From Notamacropus eugenii (taxonomy: Eukaryota > Chordata > Mammalia > Diprotodontia > Macropodidae), in the NCBI RefSeq assembly GCF_028372415.1, contig NC_092872.1, positions 260,053,008 to 260,117,007 of the forward strand: a DNA stretch of 64,000 nucleotides. The letters are read 5' to 3'. Under the pieces are notes generated by a model that was not told the DNA's origin, searched no databases, and saw only the letters and a list, made by a program, of their open reading frames with translations. Both the position numbers and the translations under genes were made by a program. Shown here one piece after another: positions 51,264-62,885 of this stretch. Position 1 is the first letter of the stretch. Every line of letters begins with the position of its first letter.

Positions 51264-54200
51264 CTGGGGAACACAAGGTATGTTTGTCTCAATTCAGTTT
51301 GTCCAGATACCATCTGAAGGAAAACAAGCATCTCCCATCCTCCCAAAGAACTCCCGACTCTACAAGTGGTGCAAACCCCAAGGTGACTTCCCTTGAATGC
51401 TAAATGCTATGGGCACCATCCTGATTGCTCTGGTCATTGAAGCACGATGGGAAATTCTCCTCCCCCTACTTTGAAAAGGACTCTACATTCACAAGCCATT
51501 TGCTGGACCCAGAGGCTATATCCCACCCACACTATGCCAGATGAGAATACCTGGAATGTCTTTACTTCTGCAGCAGGAACATCAAAACAAACGCCCTAAA
51601 AAGAAAGGAACAGGATGAAGAGTTTCACAAAGGGATCCCTCAGTCCCTGACAAGGCTGAGTAACCTCAGACAGGTGTCTGCTCATCCAGCCATGGTCCAG
51701 ATGTTATCCGTATGCCACAGACTGAAGAGGGGAGATGTGCCATCACATATGGAATACATGGAGCTGCTCTCCAAAGCCGAGCACAAGAGTGTGAGTGGTC
51801 TAACACAGAGAGCTTGAACTGCACTATGGGAAGGGAATCTTCCGTCTAAATAGGATTCCACAAGAAAGCCTTGGAGAGAGAGGAGTACCCTGCTGTCCTA
51901 TTAACTTGTGTCAAAGACATCAAGGAGTACAAGGATCAGGAGAGGAAGTAAGCTTGGTGTGGATGGAGTGAGCTACACTGAAGTCCTCAAGACACTCAAG
52001 GATGGATGGGACAGACTCCAGAGTGTGGAGAATTTAGGGACAGAGAGGGATAAAGGGAAAAAGACTTGCAATCCGCACCAGCAGAACACCTGGTGCCCTA
52101 GAGAAAGGACTGGTGGAGTCAAGAGCCCAAGTTCAAAGCACAGCTCTGATACCACCTGACATGAGCAAGGTGGACCCAGAGCCATCCACAGGTGCCCACA
52201 TCAACAAAATCAAGGAAGGCAAATTGTCAGTCTAGTTTTATCATGGAAATCTAGTTTCCAATGAAAAGCTAAAAAGGAAAGGAATGATTTATTTTCCACG
52301 GTAAGATCATTCAGGTCATAAAATTCATCTTGGTGCAAAGAGGTTAAATGTTGCTCCAAACCTGAGCCCACAGAAAACTTTCTAGTTTCCATCTCAGTTC
52401 TGAACGTTCACAGGAAGTATCGACCCGACCACAACACCCCCAGCTGTCCCCTCGTCCCTCTGCTCCCTCTTCTTGCTCCCATCCTAGTCAGATGGGACCT
52501 GGACTGAGGTTCCACCCACAAGCACCGATTTTCCAGTTATCTGATACCATGGTGAGTGTTGGGCAGGCACTGGGAATGAAGCCCCATTCACCCACTCTGC
52601 TCTTTTCAGGGACCTTGACCACCTTCTGTTCACAGCAGGGAAGGTCTCCCACCTGCTGCCCCTTATCCAGAGAAGCCCGTGTTGCCACCTGTTCCAGCCT
52701 TACCGTTTTCCCCTTAAGGAAGGTCATCCGAGTGACTTTGTCATCAATCTCTTCCCCAAGCTGTTCTTTCAGTCCTCTCCAAGCATAGCCGATGTTGTGC
52801 ATCTCTATGGAGCACTGCAAGACCATTGTCACGAAGCCCTGGGGCAGGGAAACCAAGAAGAGACGTTAGGCAACAGAAGCAGCTAATTTCTAAAGGGCAC
52901 TAGAAGACAGCAATTCTCCCTAAAAACAAAAGCCTTCCTTTAACAAGAGACTCCTTCTTAGCAGAGAGACTGAATCATAGGCACCTGAACATTTTATCTT
53001 TTTAAAAGAAATGCACACAGGTGATTTACTTCTCATGCAGGAACAAAGCAAACTGCACAGAAACCAGGAGACAATCATGTGAAGCAGACTGATCTCCCCC
53101 CACCTCCAAGGTGACAATCACGACTGTGGGCAGCTCACCACATCGGAGTTGATCAAGGATCGCTGTTCAACAGTGGTGGCCCCTGAGATATGGGCTAATG
53201 CTGCAGCCAAAGCTTCCACGGCTCCCTTCTCATCAATCAGTTTCTGAGCTGTCTGTCTGAAGTTGTTAATGGCTGCAGGCGGCACTGAATCCAGAAACCT
53301 AGGAAGTGACCAAGAACAGATGATTTTCGGGAAGGACTCTAGGTGTTCAGCACCTTAAGAGAGATTTTAAGCCTAGTATCTAGAATCATCAGCAGCTGGC
53401 ATTTGTCTTGCACTGTTACATCTACAATGTGCTTTATACACATCACCTCCTCTGGACCTAACCCCATTTTAGAGATGAGGAGACTGAGAGCCTGGGTGGG
53501 TGACTCTCAGCCCACAGGCACACAACTGGTAACACCTGTTGGCAGGATAGGAAAGGGGTCTCCTGACTTCTAATACTAGCACTTTACCCTACCTAGAGAA
53601 TACTTGGAGCTAAAGCAATCTCACTTTTTATCCCCAGAGTGGCTGGATGATACAACTGTGGTACGCCCAGGCTAAATGCAGACTTTAACTGGAGGCCACT
53701 GCATCTTTATGGACAGTGAGTGCTACCTTTTGTCAACACTCCTATACAATGGGGAAAGAGCCAGCACCACCACCTGACACACCTGGCAAGCTACGTGTCC
53801 TTGGCTGTTCATAAATACATCCATCCACAGAGCATCTTACACTGAAGAAGCCTCAGAAATCTGCTCAAGCCAGAGTTACACAAGGACGAGCCTGGTCCAC
53901 CTCCTTATTCACAACTCTCCTCTTTCCTGTCCTGCGAGAGCATCCCCAAACCCCAGCTCTGCCCCATTCCCATCATCGTCATCTCCAACTATCACAGAAC
54001 CCCTGCCAAACTATGCAGCAATTATTAAGTGATCATTAAAGACACTAATCTAACAAATGAACCTTCCATGAGCTACTTAGAATTCAACATGGAACTCAAA
54101 ATTGAATTAATATCACAGTAAAATGGTAGGCTGATATTTTTGGCAACTGCCCCACCCCGGCAAGGCCCAAGAAGGGCACAGAGACAGACGTACAGAGATA

Positions 54201-57200
54201 TAGAAAAGTATATGTACAGATGGAGTGGGGAACTCCTGCCTCTTGACAATCTCTAGTGTGACCCTCCCACCCCTCAAGACAAGCCCTCATTGTTTCCTGG
54301 TGAATCCCAAGGTCCCAGGATAGCCCCTCTGTCTCTCCTCCTGAGCTGAATGGAGAAAGCAACATGTAGTATGACACTCACATAGGGCAGCCAACTCCTG
54401 GGGTGGCCTAACTCTCTACCAGCAGAAGGGGACCCATCTTAGGTGATAATCATTCTAAATTCTTGCCTTCGATATCCCCTTGATCTCTCCCTCCAGCTAA
54501 CTACTTTTATTCATGCCTTTGCAAAAACATCAGACTCATTCCTCCAAATTCCCCCACACTGAATCCTCCCTTATACCAAAGAATATGGGTGGCAAAAAAA
54601 CCCCCAGATAACCAAGTACCGCTGTGTGACCCTTGGGACAACAAGCACCCCCAGGCCTCTACATACCTGATGGCATCTTTGCTGGAGGCTTTAATTATTT
54701 CAGAAGCACTGGGAACACCCACACATTTGAATGTGATCCCCTATAAGATGTCGGATCAGAACAGACACAAGGTTAGCTTTCTCTCAATCATGAACATCAC
54801 CAAAAGGAGTGGGGCTGAGATGGAAACACCCCTATCTGCACTGTTTCCCACATGACACACAGTTCTTAACCCAGGCAAATGTCAAGCTGTGCCCACCACA
54901 ACCCCACTGCCTTCCCAGCAGCTAAGATAGTTACTTTATAGCTGTGAATTTGAATGCCCAAACTGCTCACAAAAAAAATAACAAAGGTTCTCCCAACTGG
55001 CTCCAGATCAAAGGAGAACACAAGAGTCCACATTCATTCACTTAACCACCAGCTTTTAGTGACTGCCCAAGGTGACAGAGGGCTGGATCAATGCCTTCTA
55101 AAACAAGAGGGCTTCCACCCCTGGAGCTGCCCTGATGCTCAGCAGTCCGACAGAAAGCATGTGCACTCACCGCCTGTCGCTCCACCTGCGCTAGCTGATG
55201 TTGCTCCTTCTTCTGATAAAAGCAAATGCAGACCCCAGTCCGTCCAGCTCGACCTGTCCGCCCGGAACGATGAATGTAGGACTCCACATCCTAGGACAAT
55301 AAAATGGAGAACTGACATTTGGAAAAAAGGGAAAAATCTCTAAGCAACAGCTCATAGAGAACCAGCAGAGGAAGAGAAAATGACATCTTAATTAGGTGAT
55401 TCCAGCAGCACAACTGAGTAAATTGTTTTATAAAAACCCTGAGTCACTTGAGAAGTTTAATGACACTACTTTCTATCAAAGAAAATAAAAGCCAATGTTT
55501 CTTAGCACTATAAATCAAAAGAATGTATATGTGATTACTTTAAGGCTATTGTTTTAATAACTCATAAGCTGTTAATGCCACACCAAAGTAAACTTCCAGA
55601 CTTGTGAGGGTTTGTGCAACGTTCTTTTAAAAAATTAACCAAGGCAGACCCAATTCTCAAGGGACAAGGACTCAAGGTTTGGCAAAATTGACTGGTAAAA
55701 CTAGAAATCAGTCTTAGTCAGACTAGGTTTAGACTAGGGTCTAATATACCACATACCAAAGAGAAGCAAGACAAAGATATAAAAGGTCACATTATAAACA
55801 AATTAGAGGAACAAAGAGGAGCTATCTTTCACAAAGATGGATGGGGAAAATTCCTGACCAAACAAAGAATTATTAGAGTGTCATAGGACATAGAAAATGG
55901 ACAACTCTGATTTTATAAAATTGAATGGTTCTTACAAACAAAATCAGTGCAGTTAAAATGAGAAGGTAAACAGTGAACCAGGAAAATCTTTGTAACAATT
56001 TTTTTTTAACAGAGGTCTCATTTCCAAGGCAAATAGGGAACAGATCAAAAAAGAGAGGGTGCCCCAGAAGCCTTGTGTAGCACTCTGCATTAATAGCAAG
56101 AGTTTTATCTTCCAAAAGGTGAATGGTCAAAGAATATAAACAAGTAGTTCTGAAAAGAAAAACCAGCTATCAACAGCGATATGAAAAATATGCAACAATC
56201 GCTAATAACTAGAAAACTGCAAATTAAAATTCGTGCGTTTTTACCCCACAACCATTGATTTGACAAAGATAAGAAAGGAAAGAAGGAAGAAAAGAAGGCA
56301 AGAAGAGAGAGAGAGAGAGAGAGAGAGAGAACAACTATTGGACTGTTGGTGGTGCTGTAGAAGGTTAGGCAAATTAATGTTCTGTTTGTGAAGCTGTGAA
56401 TGGATCCTCACAATTTGGAAATGCCCCCCCCACCCCAAGTCACTAATGTCAACTGTGCGTATAGCCTTGCTCCAGCCTTACCACTCCAAAAGAGATCAAA
56501 GGAAAGAAAGTCTTTATATACACAAAAAAATTCCATGGCAGCAAAGAATGGAAACTAAAGATGTGCACCTCATTTGAGGGAATGGCTTGAACAAATAGAA
56601 TATGACTGTGGAAAGCAATGAAGAAAGAGGAAAGTCCTGAGAAACCTGGAAAAGCCGGTCTGACTTGATGCAGAGTGAAGAGAAGCATTTCTACAATGGC
56701 ACCACCCACCCATGACTGCAGTGGACCAGGAGGAGATGGAGGGGAGGTGCAGAATGACACAGGCATTTGGGGGTCGGACCAATGCACGGATCACTTTATT
56801 GTGCATGGGTGTTACAAGGAGAGTCTTTTGGGGAGGGAGAAGAGGGGCAGAACTAGTGAAGAAAGAAAAAAGCATCAATCGAGTATGTAAAACAAGGACA
56901 GGAAGAAGGTCAGAAGACGACGCAGAAGCAGGACAGCAGACGGGCCTGATTAACTTCATGCCCATGACTCCACATTTATTCCTCTCTTTTCTCTTTGTAT
57001 ACAGGATGGTTCATATTTGTTGGTGTTTGTCAGGTTCAGAAAAGCAAAGCCTGAACGTCTCTATTTTACAATTAGGCAAAGCAGAAAGAAGGAAGGTACT
57101 GTTGCCCTTACCTTTGGAGGAGAACTCTGTATAACAAGGTCCACCTCAGGGATGTCCAAGCCCCGAGCTGCCACATTGGTTGCCACCAGGACACCAAATT

Positions 57201-59620
57201 TACCATTCCGGAAACCCTGAAGGGTGATTTCCCTTTGTTTCTGTGGAATATCTCCATGCAGTGACTGGGCGTCCTGACAAAGTAACAAACTAGGTCTGAG
57301 TAAGGAACCAAAGGACTTGAAAAGCTAAATTGTTTTAAGCAGATGATTTTTTACACAGAGCCCCCAAAGTAGCCAGGCCTGTCACAATTCCTGTCTGAAA
57401 ATTACAAAGAAAAAAATGTGTCTAAGTTCCCTGGCACACTTATTACCCAATAGCCACCTGTAATCATACACTCAAACAGGGCACAATGACAAGAAGATAA
57501 GCCAATGATACAAGGTGGAATGGAAAGAGCCTATGGTCTGAAAATTAGGGGACCAGGGTTCAAGTTCTATGGCTCTGATCTAGGGCCCCCTCTATCTCTA
57601 ACATGGGATCCCATGAAGAACAGTGTCCCCTCTGAGTTGGGAGCATCTTTGTGTTTCCTACATCCGCCATGTTGGCAGTTGACGAAAGAAACAAAGCAGC
57701 CCCACCTCAAAGGCCCAAAAGGGAAGCTTCTGTGGTAGCTTATTCCTACTCAGTCACTTTTTGGGGGGCAATGGTTACTCCTCTCCACCTCGCAGGCCAG
57801 GGATCACTTCCTACCTGCTTTATTGATTCATTCAGAGAGAGTTCCTGAGCCTCTTTCTTTGTCTCGCAAAAAATAATGGTTCGTCCATGGCTCCCACTGT
57901 AGACCTGGATGACGTCGCCAATGACTGCTGCCCTCTGAGACCAGTGGCAATTGATGGCCAAATGCTTTGAGAAGAAGAAAAAAGTGATTGATGCCTTGTC
58001 TGAGAGGATCCAGAGACCAAGTGCTGGGCACAGGGAGCTGAGTGGCTTGTTTTTAATTGGACTGGGAGCATGAGGGCAGGGGACTGTCTTATGTCTTTTT
58101 GCATTTAGCTCGGTGTCTGGCACTTAGTAGGTGCTTGATAAATGCTAAATGAATGACTGAATGACTGGTAGATTACTACTCCCAGCTCTTGAAGAAGCAA
58201 AAATAATCTTTGTGCTAAACCCAAGTGCATAGTACCCTTATCTATCAGATATTATAGGACCCCACTAACAATATGGCAGGGAAGAGGGGAGAAGCTGGAG
58301 CCAGCCTTCTTAGGCCTGTGAACTGGACTCCTGTGGCAGCCTGGGGAAGCCCTACAAACCCTCTTCAGAAAATCACAAAGGAAATCAATGACTGAAATGA
58401 AATTATCAAATACAAAACACAGTTTCCGGCCCCATATTAAAAGGCCTAAGCTTCCCCCACACTGCTGCTACCATGTAAGTCAACGGTAGGCACAAGAGGC
58501 AGCCTCAAGGCCCAAGAGCCCCGACTGCAGAGGGCAGCCCTCTGCCCACACCTCTTCTGGTGGCAAACTGGATGAGGAAATTCTCACTGCTGTGGGGAGA
58601 TGGACAGCAGGCATGTGGCTGGCACCAGAAGAGGTCACTGGTACTGTCGGCATCATCTAGATTTAGAGGTCAGGGCAGAACAGGCTGATCTGGGCAAAGA
58701 AAAGTGACCTCAAGCTCCATTTGGGGCTTCCTCGTGTTTTCAAAAAGGGGCTCTCCCGCTGGGCTAAGGCTAAGTTTGACTTTTTCCCACTTCTATTTTC
58801 TTTTTCTCTTTTTAAACCTCAAGATAGCATTCTATACAGCCTACCTCCTCAGTTTCCTCATCTGTAAAGTGGAATCATAATGCCTACAGCCCTTATCCCT
58901 TACCACCCAGGGTCATCATGAAGACTGAGCAAGATGATATGAAGCCCTTTGTCTACCTGAACTATCAGTCAAGACAACACAGATGACTCTAGGAAAACAC
59001 TTGCACCCCTTGTCCAGCAACATCTCAGGCCCCTCTAAGTCAGAGCTAAATACAGACGGAAACCCCACCACGCCCACAACTCCCTTGGAGTTTGCCTGCC
59101 TCCCCTTTCTGGTCTCTTCCTTCTCCATTTGTGACGAAGGTCTGGCTCTCCAATCCCCAAGACTCTCCTCCAAGAGGCTGTAATTTCTAGTTGCCTCTAA
59201 TTACCACCTGGTAATGGATACAAGGCATAACCAAGTCAAAGGGGAACCACATGCAGCGCAGTAGCCACAGAAAGCTATGCGATAAAGATGCTGAAATTTA
59301 AATCAAACACTAAGAGCTTCATTGGCCTTTAGATTCTGGAACCCAAAACAAGAAAATAAGACCTTTCTATTTCTGTTTTCAAGAGCGGTTTTATAGGCAG
59401 CATGGCCAAAGTCCATTCTTGTCCATTATAATACCAACAAGGCAAAGAGAAGAGACCCTAGTCACTCACCTCTACGGTGACGGCAGCCTTCTGCGTCTTC
59501 TTCCCAATGAGGTCCACTTGCTCATAAGTAGACTTCATGTATTTCTTAGCAACATCGTAGACCCAGTGAGGACATGTCGCGGAAAAAAGCAACGTCTGGG
59601 GGTTGTCTTCTGAATCTTAA

Positions 59621-59655
<35 letters not shown>

Positions 59656-62600
59656 TTCCTCTACAAGACTGAAAAAGGGAAGAATCCAAGGTGATTCCAA
59701 GGTGGAGACTTAGACCCTTGCATTTCCTTAAAGCCTGCGTGAGGTTTCAGCGCTAAGTGAGAATCTGATAGAACTCTAATTCAGCACAGTAAGACGGGCA
59801 GCAGGCAGGTGACCCCTAACATACACAGGGGCGCTTATGGCTACTCAGGGCAGGTGAATGACCCAGACCAATCTCTTCTTCTTCAAGATCAGGGAAATGA
59901 GGCTCTGAGAGGGAAGGCAGTCCCCCCACCTTCCCCCACAAAGGCCTTGCAGACCCCCACAAACAAGGAGCATGGGCACTCACCATTTATGCCTCAGGTC
60001 ACATTCCCAAAAAAACCAAAAACCACACCTTTGGGGCTGAAAAGAAACCTCCTTCTTCTAAGGAGAGGCAGCCCACTTTCCCACCCTGACCTGGTTTCTG
60101 GGCTACCTTCTAGTACCGCCCCAGGATCTTGTGGACTCTCCCCATTATAACAGTGGCCTGAGTTTATTAGTCCTTACTTACCTTTCTTATACGCCACAGT
60201 TAAAATCTCTTCCACTTGCTCAGCAAAGCCCATGTCCAGCATCTGGTCCACCTCGTCCAGTACAACATGTTGCACCTTGGTGAGGTCAAGCCGGCCATTC
60301 TGCAGATGGTCTTTGATGCGACCCGGAGTGCCCACCAAGATATCGATTCCTCTCCGAATGAGATCAACTGTCGAATAACCACCAGGAGAGGGTGTGTTTA
60401 TTGGGGCTCCTTTTGCCTCTAGGCTGCTCTCCAGCACTATAGGAACCCAAGTGTCACCTCCTTCTCCCCTTACCCCACTATTTGTACGCACTCTGGCTAT
60501 TATACGGTGTTCCACCATAGAAACAAGCCACTGTCAACTTCTTGGTGATATCACTGAAGTCTTTGCTGACTTGGATCGCCAGTTCCCGAGTCGGGGCCAG
60601 GACCAGTATCTAGGCAAGAAAATACAGATCTGGGCCCAATCACGACAAGTGTGCCCAACAAGCCCAAACCTCAACAGGACCCAAATGGCCTGCTCTCTCT
60701 TCCACAGCAGTAAAGTTCACTCCCACACAGCTGACCCAGGCAGGGAGTGGAACGCCATGATCTTGAGGAAGGGTATGGAAGGGAATAAGCCCTTATTAAG
60801 CACCTACAATATGCCTCCTCTGGTGCTGAGCAATTACAAATATTCTCTCATATGGCTGTCACAACAACCCTGCTGTGATTATCCTCATTTTATTGATGAG
60901 GAGACTGAGGCAAACAGTGGTTCAGTGACTTGCCCAGAGTCATACAGCTATTAAGTGTCTGAGGTCACATTTGAACTCAGATCTGCCTAACCCTAGGGCC
61001 AAAGCTGAGCCACCAAGCTGCTAAGAACAGTGCAGAGACTCACAGCTGGAGCCCTGGGTGTGAATTCCTGCCCATTGGCAGCTCTCACACCACCTCCTCT
61101 GGTCCTTTTGTCATGTTTTCTTCTCTGTCTCTGCCAGCCCCACTAGTCAATACAGATCCCAGTCCTTGAAGCATAGAAGCAGCTGCACCTCCAGATGCGA
61201 GGCCCCTGGCAGCCACTCCAAGGCTCAGGGTCTCCCTACCCACAGGGTGGAGACTAGCTTATGCCTGATGACCCAATGGGGGGATTGTTCTCCTACAACA
61301 TCCCTCACATTCATCGTTTTTTTGAGCATTCATTGCACAGAAGCGGGAATTTTCAAGAGGGTTCCCATTAGCAACAACTAAAGACTGCCCAGAACATGGT
61401 TGTGGCTAGGAAGCAAGCCTCTGTGGGTTTGTGCTGCGGTTACCTTTGGTGCACGGCCTCTTCCTCGGGGCTGAGAGTCTCCCTGAAGTTTTTCAATTAA
61501 GGGAATGGCAAACGAGAATGTCTTCCCTGTCCCTGTCCGGGCTTGGGCTATTAAGTCCTTCCCACTAGATACATGATGAAACGTCTTTGCTTGTATAGGA
61601 AACAGGTAGGTCACCCCACGGGCTGGGAAAGAATCCAATTAATTTTTAGAATGACATGTCAATTCAACAGAGTTACCTCCCAAGAGCTGTACCTTAAGAA
61701 CATCCTTCAGCATACCACCTACGCTTCTGGTGAACAGCAATCAGGTGAGTTCTTTCTTTCAAAATCATTATAAACTTAATATTTAAAAGCCCCACAAGGA
61801 AATCTGCTTTCTAACAACAAAGATGGAAGAGTGGGGCGGTGTGAATGGCTGGCAATCAAAACCCCTAGAGACATCCAAACCAAGAAGATGAAGGTTTCAG
61901 TCAAGAGCTGTACATGACCCAACTTTGCTGACTCTCCCTCCAGTTCCCCCCAGGATCCTGCTGGCCTGAGATATTCTCATGGCCTTTTCCTCTTTCATGT
62001 CCGCAGAGAGTGTGTACTCTGCCCTGGCCCTTCCAGGGCTTCTGGGGAATTAGAAAGTTGCCATGAAAACCTAGGCACAGGGAGCTTTTACAAAGGAGTT
62101 TTCCTTTGTAAAAAAAAATCTACATGAATAGGGAAGAATTCCTGAAATAAACGATAAGACCATTTCCTCCTCCACCACCCTCTATCCCTGGTTTCTTGAT
62201 CCTTTTCTTGTCCTAGCTCTCTGTTAGACCGTCTGCTCCTGAGAAAAGATACTGTATTTCTGCATGGATTTGTATTTCCAGGGCTTAGCATAGGCCTGGC
62301 ACACAGTAAGCACATAACAGAGACAGGCTGACTTATATGGGTTACTTCTATTGCCTATTGCTAGACTGATCCCCCAAGACCTTTGATGACTTTGCAATTC
62401 TATCAGCAACAAATGCATGAACTGGTTTCTCCCACTCCCCAATTTTGTGGGTGCAGGAGGGACTTCACAGCTGTCTTAGGAGGACCCCAGATTTAGAAAT
62501 CACCTAGTGCAAGCTCTCATTTTATAGACAAAGAGAACCAAGGCATAGGGAGGGGCTGGGAACTGGCCTCGGTAATTTATACTTCCACCATATGTGACAT

Positions 62601-62885
62601 TTTCTACTACCTGCGGACTACCTGCAAAACAGATTCTCCCAAATGAAAGATACTCAAAAATTCTTACATCATTTATTAGAATACCTGGGATTTTAAGGAA
62701 CCTTACTCTACCCTGATTCTTACTACAGCACCTCACAAGAGAGACCATTTCATCAATGAAGACAATCTCTTTCCCAACAAGATAACAGTTTAGTGGCTAA
62801 TAAAATTACCTTTGAGGAGTTGAATTGTCTCTTCAGAGATGGGGAAATTAGAGAAAGCTCCTTCTTTCTGTTCTGCAGATAACTC
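50970..62885 (-). CDS. DDX21: DDX21, nucleolar DEAD-box RNA helicase, 5' exons missing
   Basis: DDX21 is an ATP-dependent RNA helicase of the nucleolus and nucleoplasm that acts in rRNA transcription and processing, snoRNA handling, R-loop and G-quadruplex RNA unwinding. Thirteen exons give 614 codons plus stop. Counting from the first visible residue: Q-motif region (26-45), motif I ARTGTGKT (53-60), Ia PTREL (91-95), Ib TPGR (138-141), II DEVD (162-165), III SAT (198-200), V ARGLD (321-325), [13 protein letters not shown] (346-356), then the GUCT RNA-binding fold (about 385-480) and a Gly/Arg-rich tail. [15 protein letters not shown] and the [10 protein letters not shown] end identify DDX21 rather than its paralogue DDX50. 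The lysine-rich N-terminus must lie past the right edge. All introns are GT-AG. No inactivating change seen. Confidence 0.97.
51264..51550 (-). other. DDX21: DDX21 intron 14
   Basis: 287-bp intron with no recognised repeat. Confidence 0.8.
51551..51595 (-). CDS. DDX21: DDX21 exon 14 (45-bp microexon-sized)
   Basis: Fifteen codons, [15 protein letters not shown]; human has GVCFDVPTASVTEIQ. Acceptor TTTTTAG, donor CAG|GTATTC. In phase 0 at both ends, so it could be skipped without shifting the frame. Confidence 0.93.
51596..52703 (-). other. DDX21: DDX21 intron 13
   Basis: About 1.1 kb; no repeat or second gene recognised. Confidence 0.6.
52704..52838 (-). CDS. DDX21: DDX21 exon 13
   Basis: 45 codons, [20 protein letters not shown] then [20 protein letters not shown]; the end of the GUCT fold. 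Acceptor TGCCCCAG, donor ACG|GTAAGG. Confidence 0.96.
52839..53138 (-). other. DDX21: DDX21 intron 12
   Basis: 300-bp intron with no recognised repeat. Confidence 0.7.
53139..53298 (-). CDS. DDX21: DDX21 exon 12
   Basis: 160 bp. Reads [20 protein letters not shown] then [20 protein letters not shown]; centre of the GUCT fold, very close to human. Acceptor TTCCTAG, donor GTG|GTGAGC. Confidence 0.96.
53299..54666 (-). other. DDX21: DDX21 intron 11
   Basis: Contains a minus-strand THER/MIR-like SINE at about 53385-53590 (ACAATGTGCTTTATACACAT, CATTTTAGAGATGAGGAGAC, CACACAACTGGTAACACCTG). The remainder is unassigned. Confidence 0.6.
54667..54740 (-). CDS. DDX21: DDX21 exon 11
   Basis: 74 bp, [16 protein letters not shown] then KASSKDAI. 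Human has GIKFKRIGVPSATEII; the paralogue DDX50 has GVPSTMDLVKSKSMDAI, so this exon separates the two. Acceptor CTTATAG, donor CAG|GTATGT. Confidence 0.95.
54741..55170 (-). other. DDX21: DDX21 intron 10
   Basis: 430-bp intron; no repeat recognised. Confidence 0.6.
55171..55290 (-). CDS. DDX21: DDX21 exon 10 (motif VI)
   Basis: 40 codons. [20 protein letters not shown] holds helicase motif VI (arginine finger region). Followed by [20 protein letters not shown]. Acceptor TCCTAG, donor GCG|GTGAGT. Confidence 0.97.
55291..57111 (-). other. DDX21: DDX21 intron 9, with antisense L1
   Basis: Most of the intron is an L1 LINE 3' part in the opposite orientation to the gene (about 55740-57000), with an internal (GA)n run. 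The first 450 bp are AT-rich and unassigned. Confidence 0.7.
55740..56880 (+). mobile_element. L1 LINE ORF2 end and 3' part, antisense to DDX21
   Basis: Blocks GAATGGTCAAAGAATATAAA, AAAACTGCAAATTAAAATTC, GGACTGTTGGTGGTGCTGTA, GAAAGCAATGAAGAAAGAGG and CTTGATGCAGAGTGAAGAGA are the end of ORF2 and adjoining sequence of a marsupial-type L1. Many stops; dead. A (GA)n run at about 56304-56331 has expanded inside it. Confidence 0.75.
57112..57273 (-). CDS. DDX21: DDX21 exon 9 (motif V)
   Basis: 54 codons. [20 protein letters not shown] then [20 protein letters not shown]; motif V ARGLD and the QxxR-like region. Acceptor CTTTGTCAG, donor AAG|GTAAGG. Confidence 0.97.
57274..57814 (-). other. DDX21: DDX21 intron 8
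   Basis: 541 bp with a plus-strand MIR-like SINE at about 57515-57640 (GAATGGAAAGAGCCTATGGT, GGGGACCAGGGTTCAAGTTC). Confidence 0.5.
57815..57964 (-). CDS. DDX21: DDX21 exon 8
   Basis: 50 codons. [20 protein letters not shown] then [20 protein letters not shown]; motif IV region (TIIFCET). Acceptor CTCAAAG, donor CAG|GTAGGA. Confidence 0.97.
57965..59469 (-). other. DDX21: DDX21 intron 7
   Basis: Holds an L2-like tail at about 58050-58150 (GCATGAGGGCAGGGGACTGT, GGCACTTAGTAGGTGCTTGA) and a THER/MIR-like piece at 58845-58960 (CTCAGTTTCCTCATCTGTAA). The rest is unassigned. Confidence 0.6.
59470..59615 (-). CDS. DDX21: DDX21 exon 7 (motif III)
   Basis: 146 bp. [18 protein letters not shown] holds motif III SAT; then [20 protein letters not shown]. 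Acceptor TTTTAAG is weak and directly preceded by a (GATT)8 repeat. Donor GAG|GTGAGT is strong. Confidence 0.96.
59621..59652 (-). repeat. (GATT)8 microsatellite in the exon 7 acceptor
   Basis: Eight perfect tetranucleotide units (AATC on the plus strand) starting six bases upstream of DDX21 exon 7. It takes the place of the usual polypyrimidine tract and branch region. Confidence 0.95.
59653..60181 (-). other. DDX21: DDX21 intron 6, remainder
   Basis: No repeat recognised apart from the GATT tract at its 3' end. Confidence 0.6.
60182..60367 (-). CDS. DDX21: DDX21 exon 6 (motifs Ib and II)
   Basis: 186 bp. [20 protein letters not shown] then [20 protein letters not shown]; motif II is DEVD, as usual for DDX21/DDX50. 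The A|TT codon formed with exon 5 fixes the acceptor at CGACAG. Donor AAG|GTAAGT is consensus. Confidence 0.96.
60492..60609 (-). CDS. DDX21: DDX21 exon 5 (motif Ia)
   Basis: 118 bp. [20 protein letters not shown] then [15 protein letters not shown]. The donor is CCAGA|GTGCGT, a little off consensus; it is the only choice that keeps the frame and the GGTPY..Q alignment to human. The intron to exon 6 is only 124 bp. Confidence 0.93.
60610..61443 (-). other. DDX21: DDX21 intron 4, with reversed THER/MIR SINE
   Basis: About 60780-61025 is a long minus-strand THER-like SINE (TTATTAAGCACCTACAATAT, CTGTCACAACAACCCTGCTG, TTTTATTGATGAGGAGACTG, GTCATACAGCTATTAAGTGT). The rest is unassigned. Confidence 0.7.
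61444..61622 (-). CDS. DDX21: DDX21 exon 4 (Q motif and motif I)
   Basis: 179 bp. [20 protein letters not shown] then [20 protein letters not shown]. The Walker A lysine and threonine are present, and the Q of the Q motif. Acceptor TTCCCAG, donor AAG|GTAACC. Confidence 0.97.
61623..62809 (-). other. DDX21: DDX21 intron 3
   Basis: Holds an L2-like tail at 62210-62330 (TCTGCTCCTGAGAAAAGATA, AGGCCTGGCACACAGTAAGC) and a reversed MIR-like piece at 62485-62575 (CTCATTTTATAGACAAAGAG). Confidence 0.55.
62810..62885 (-). CDS. DDX21: DDX21 exon 3
   Basis: 76 bp, 25 codons plus one base. [20 protein letters not shown] then IQLLK; human has [22 protein letters not shown]. Acceptor AATTTAATAG, donor AAAG|GTAATT. 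First visible exon of the gene. Confidence 0.95.

Noticed and set aside
50961-51396. Plus-strand and out-of-frame Pro- or Ala-rich frames opposite the DDX21 last exon
   Set aside because: Shadows of the GGRNG repeat in the verified DDX21 reading frame.
60368-60518. Continuation of the DDX21 exon 6 frame upstream (open to 60518)
   Set aside because: The open frame is intronic; only the CGACAG acceptor at 60367/60368 joined to the GTGCGT donor of exon 5 reproduces the conserved GGTPY..Q....RGIDILV sequence.
50970-62885. DDX50 as an alternative identity for the helicase
   Set aside because: [18 protein letters not shown] and the GQKRSF..AF end match DDX21; DDX50 has a Ser/Arg-rich tail and a different sequence at the GUCT start.
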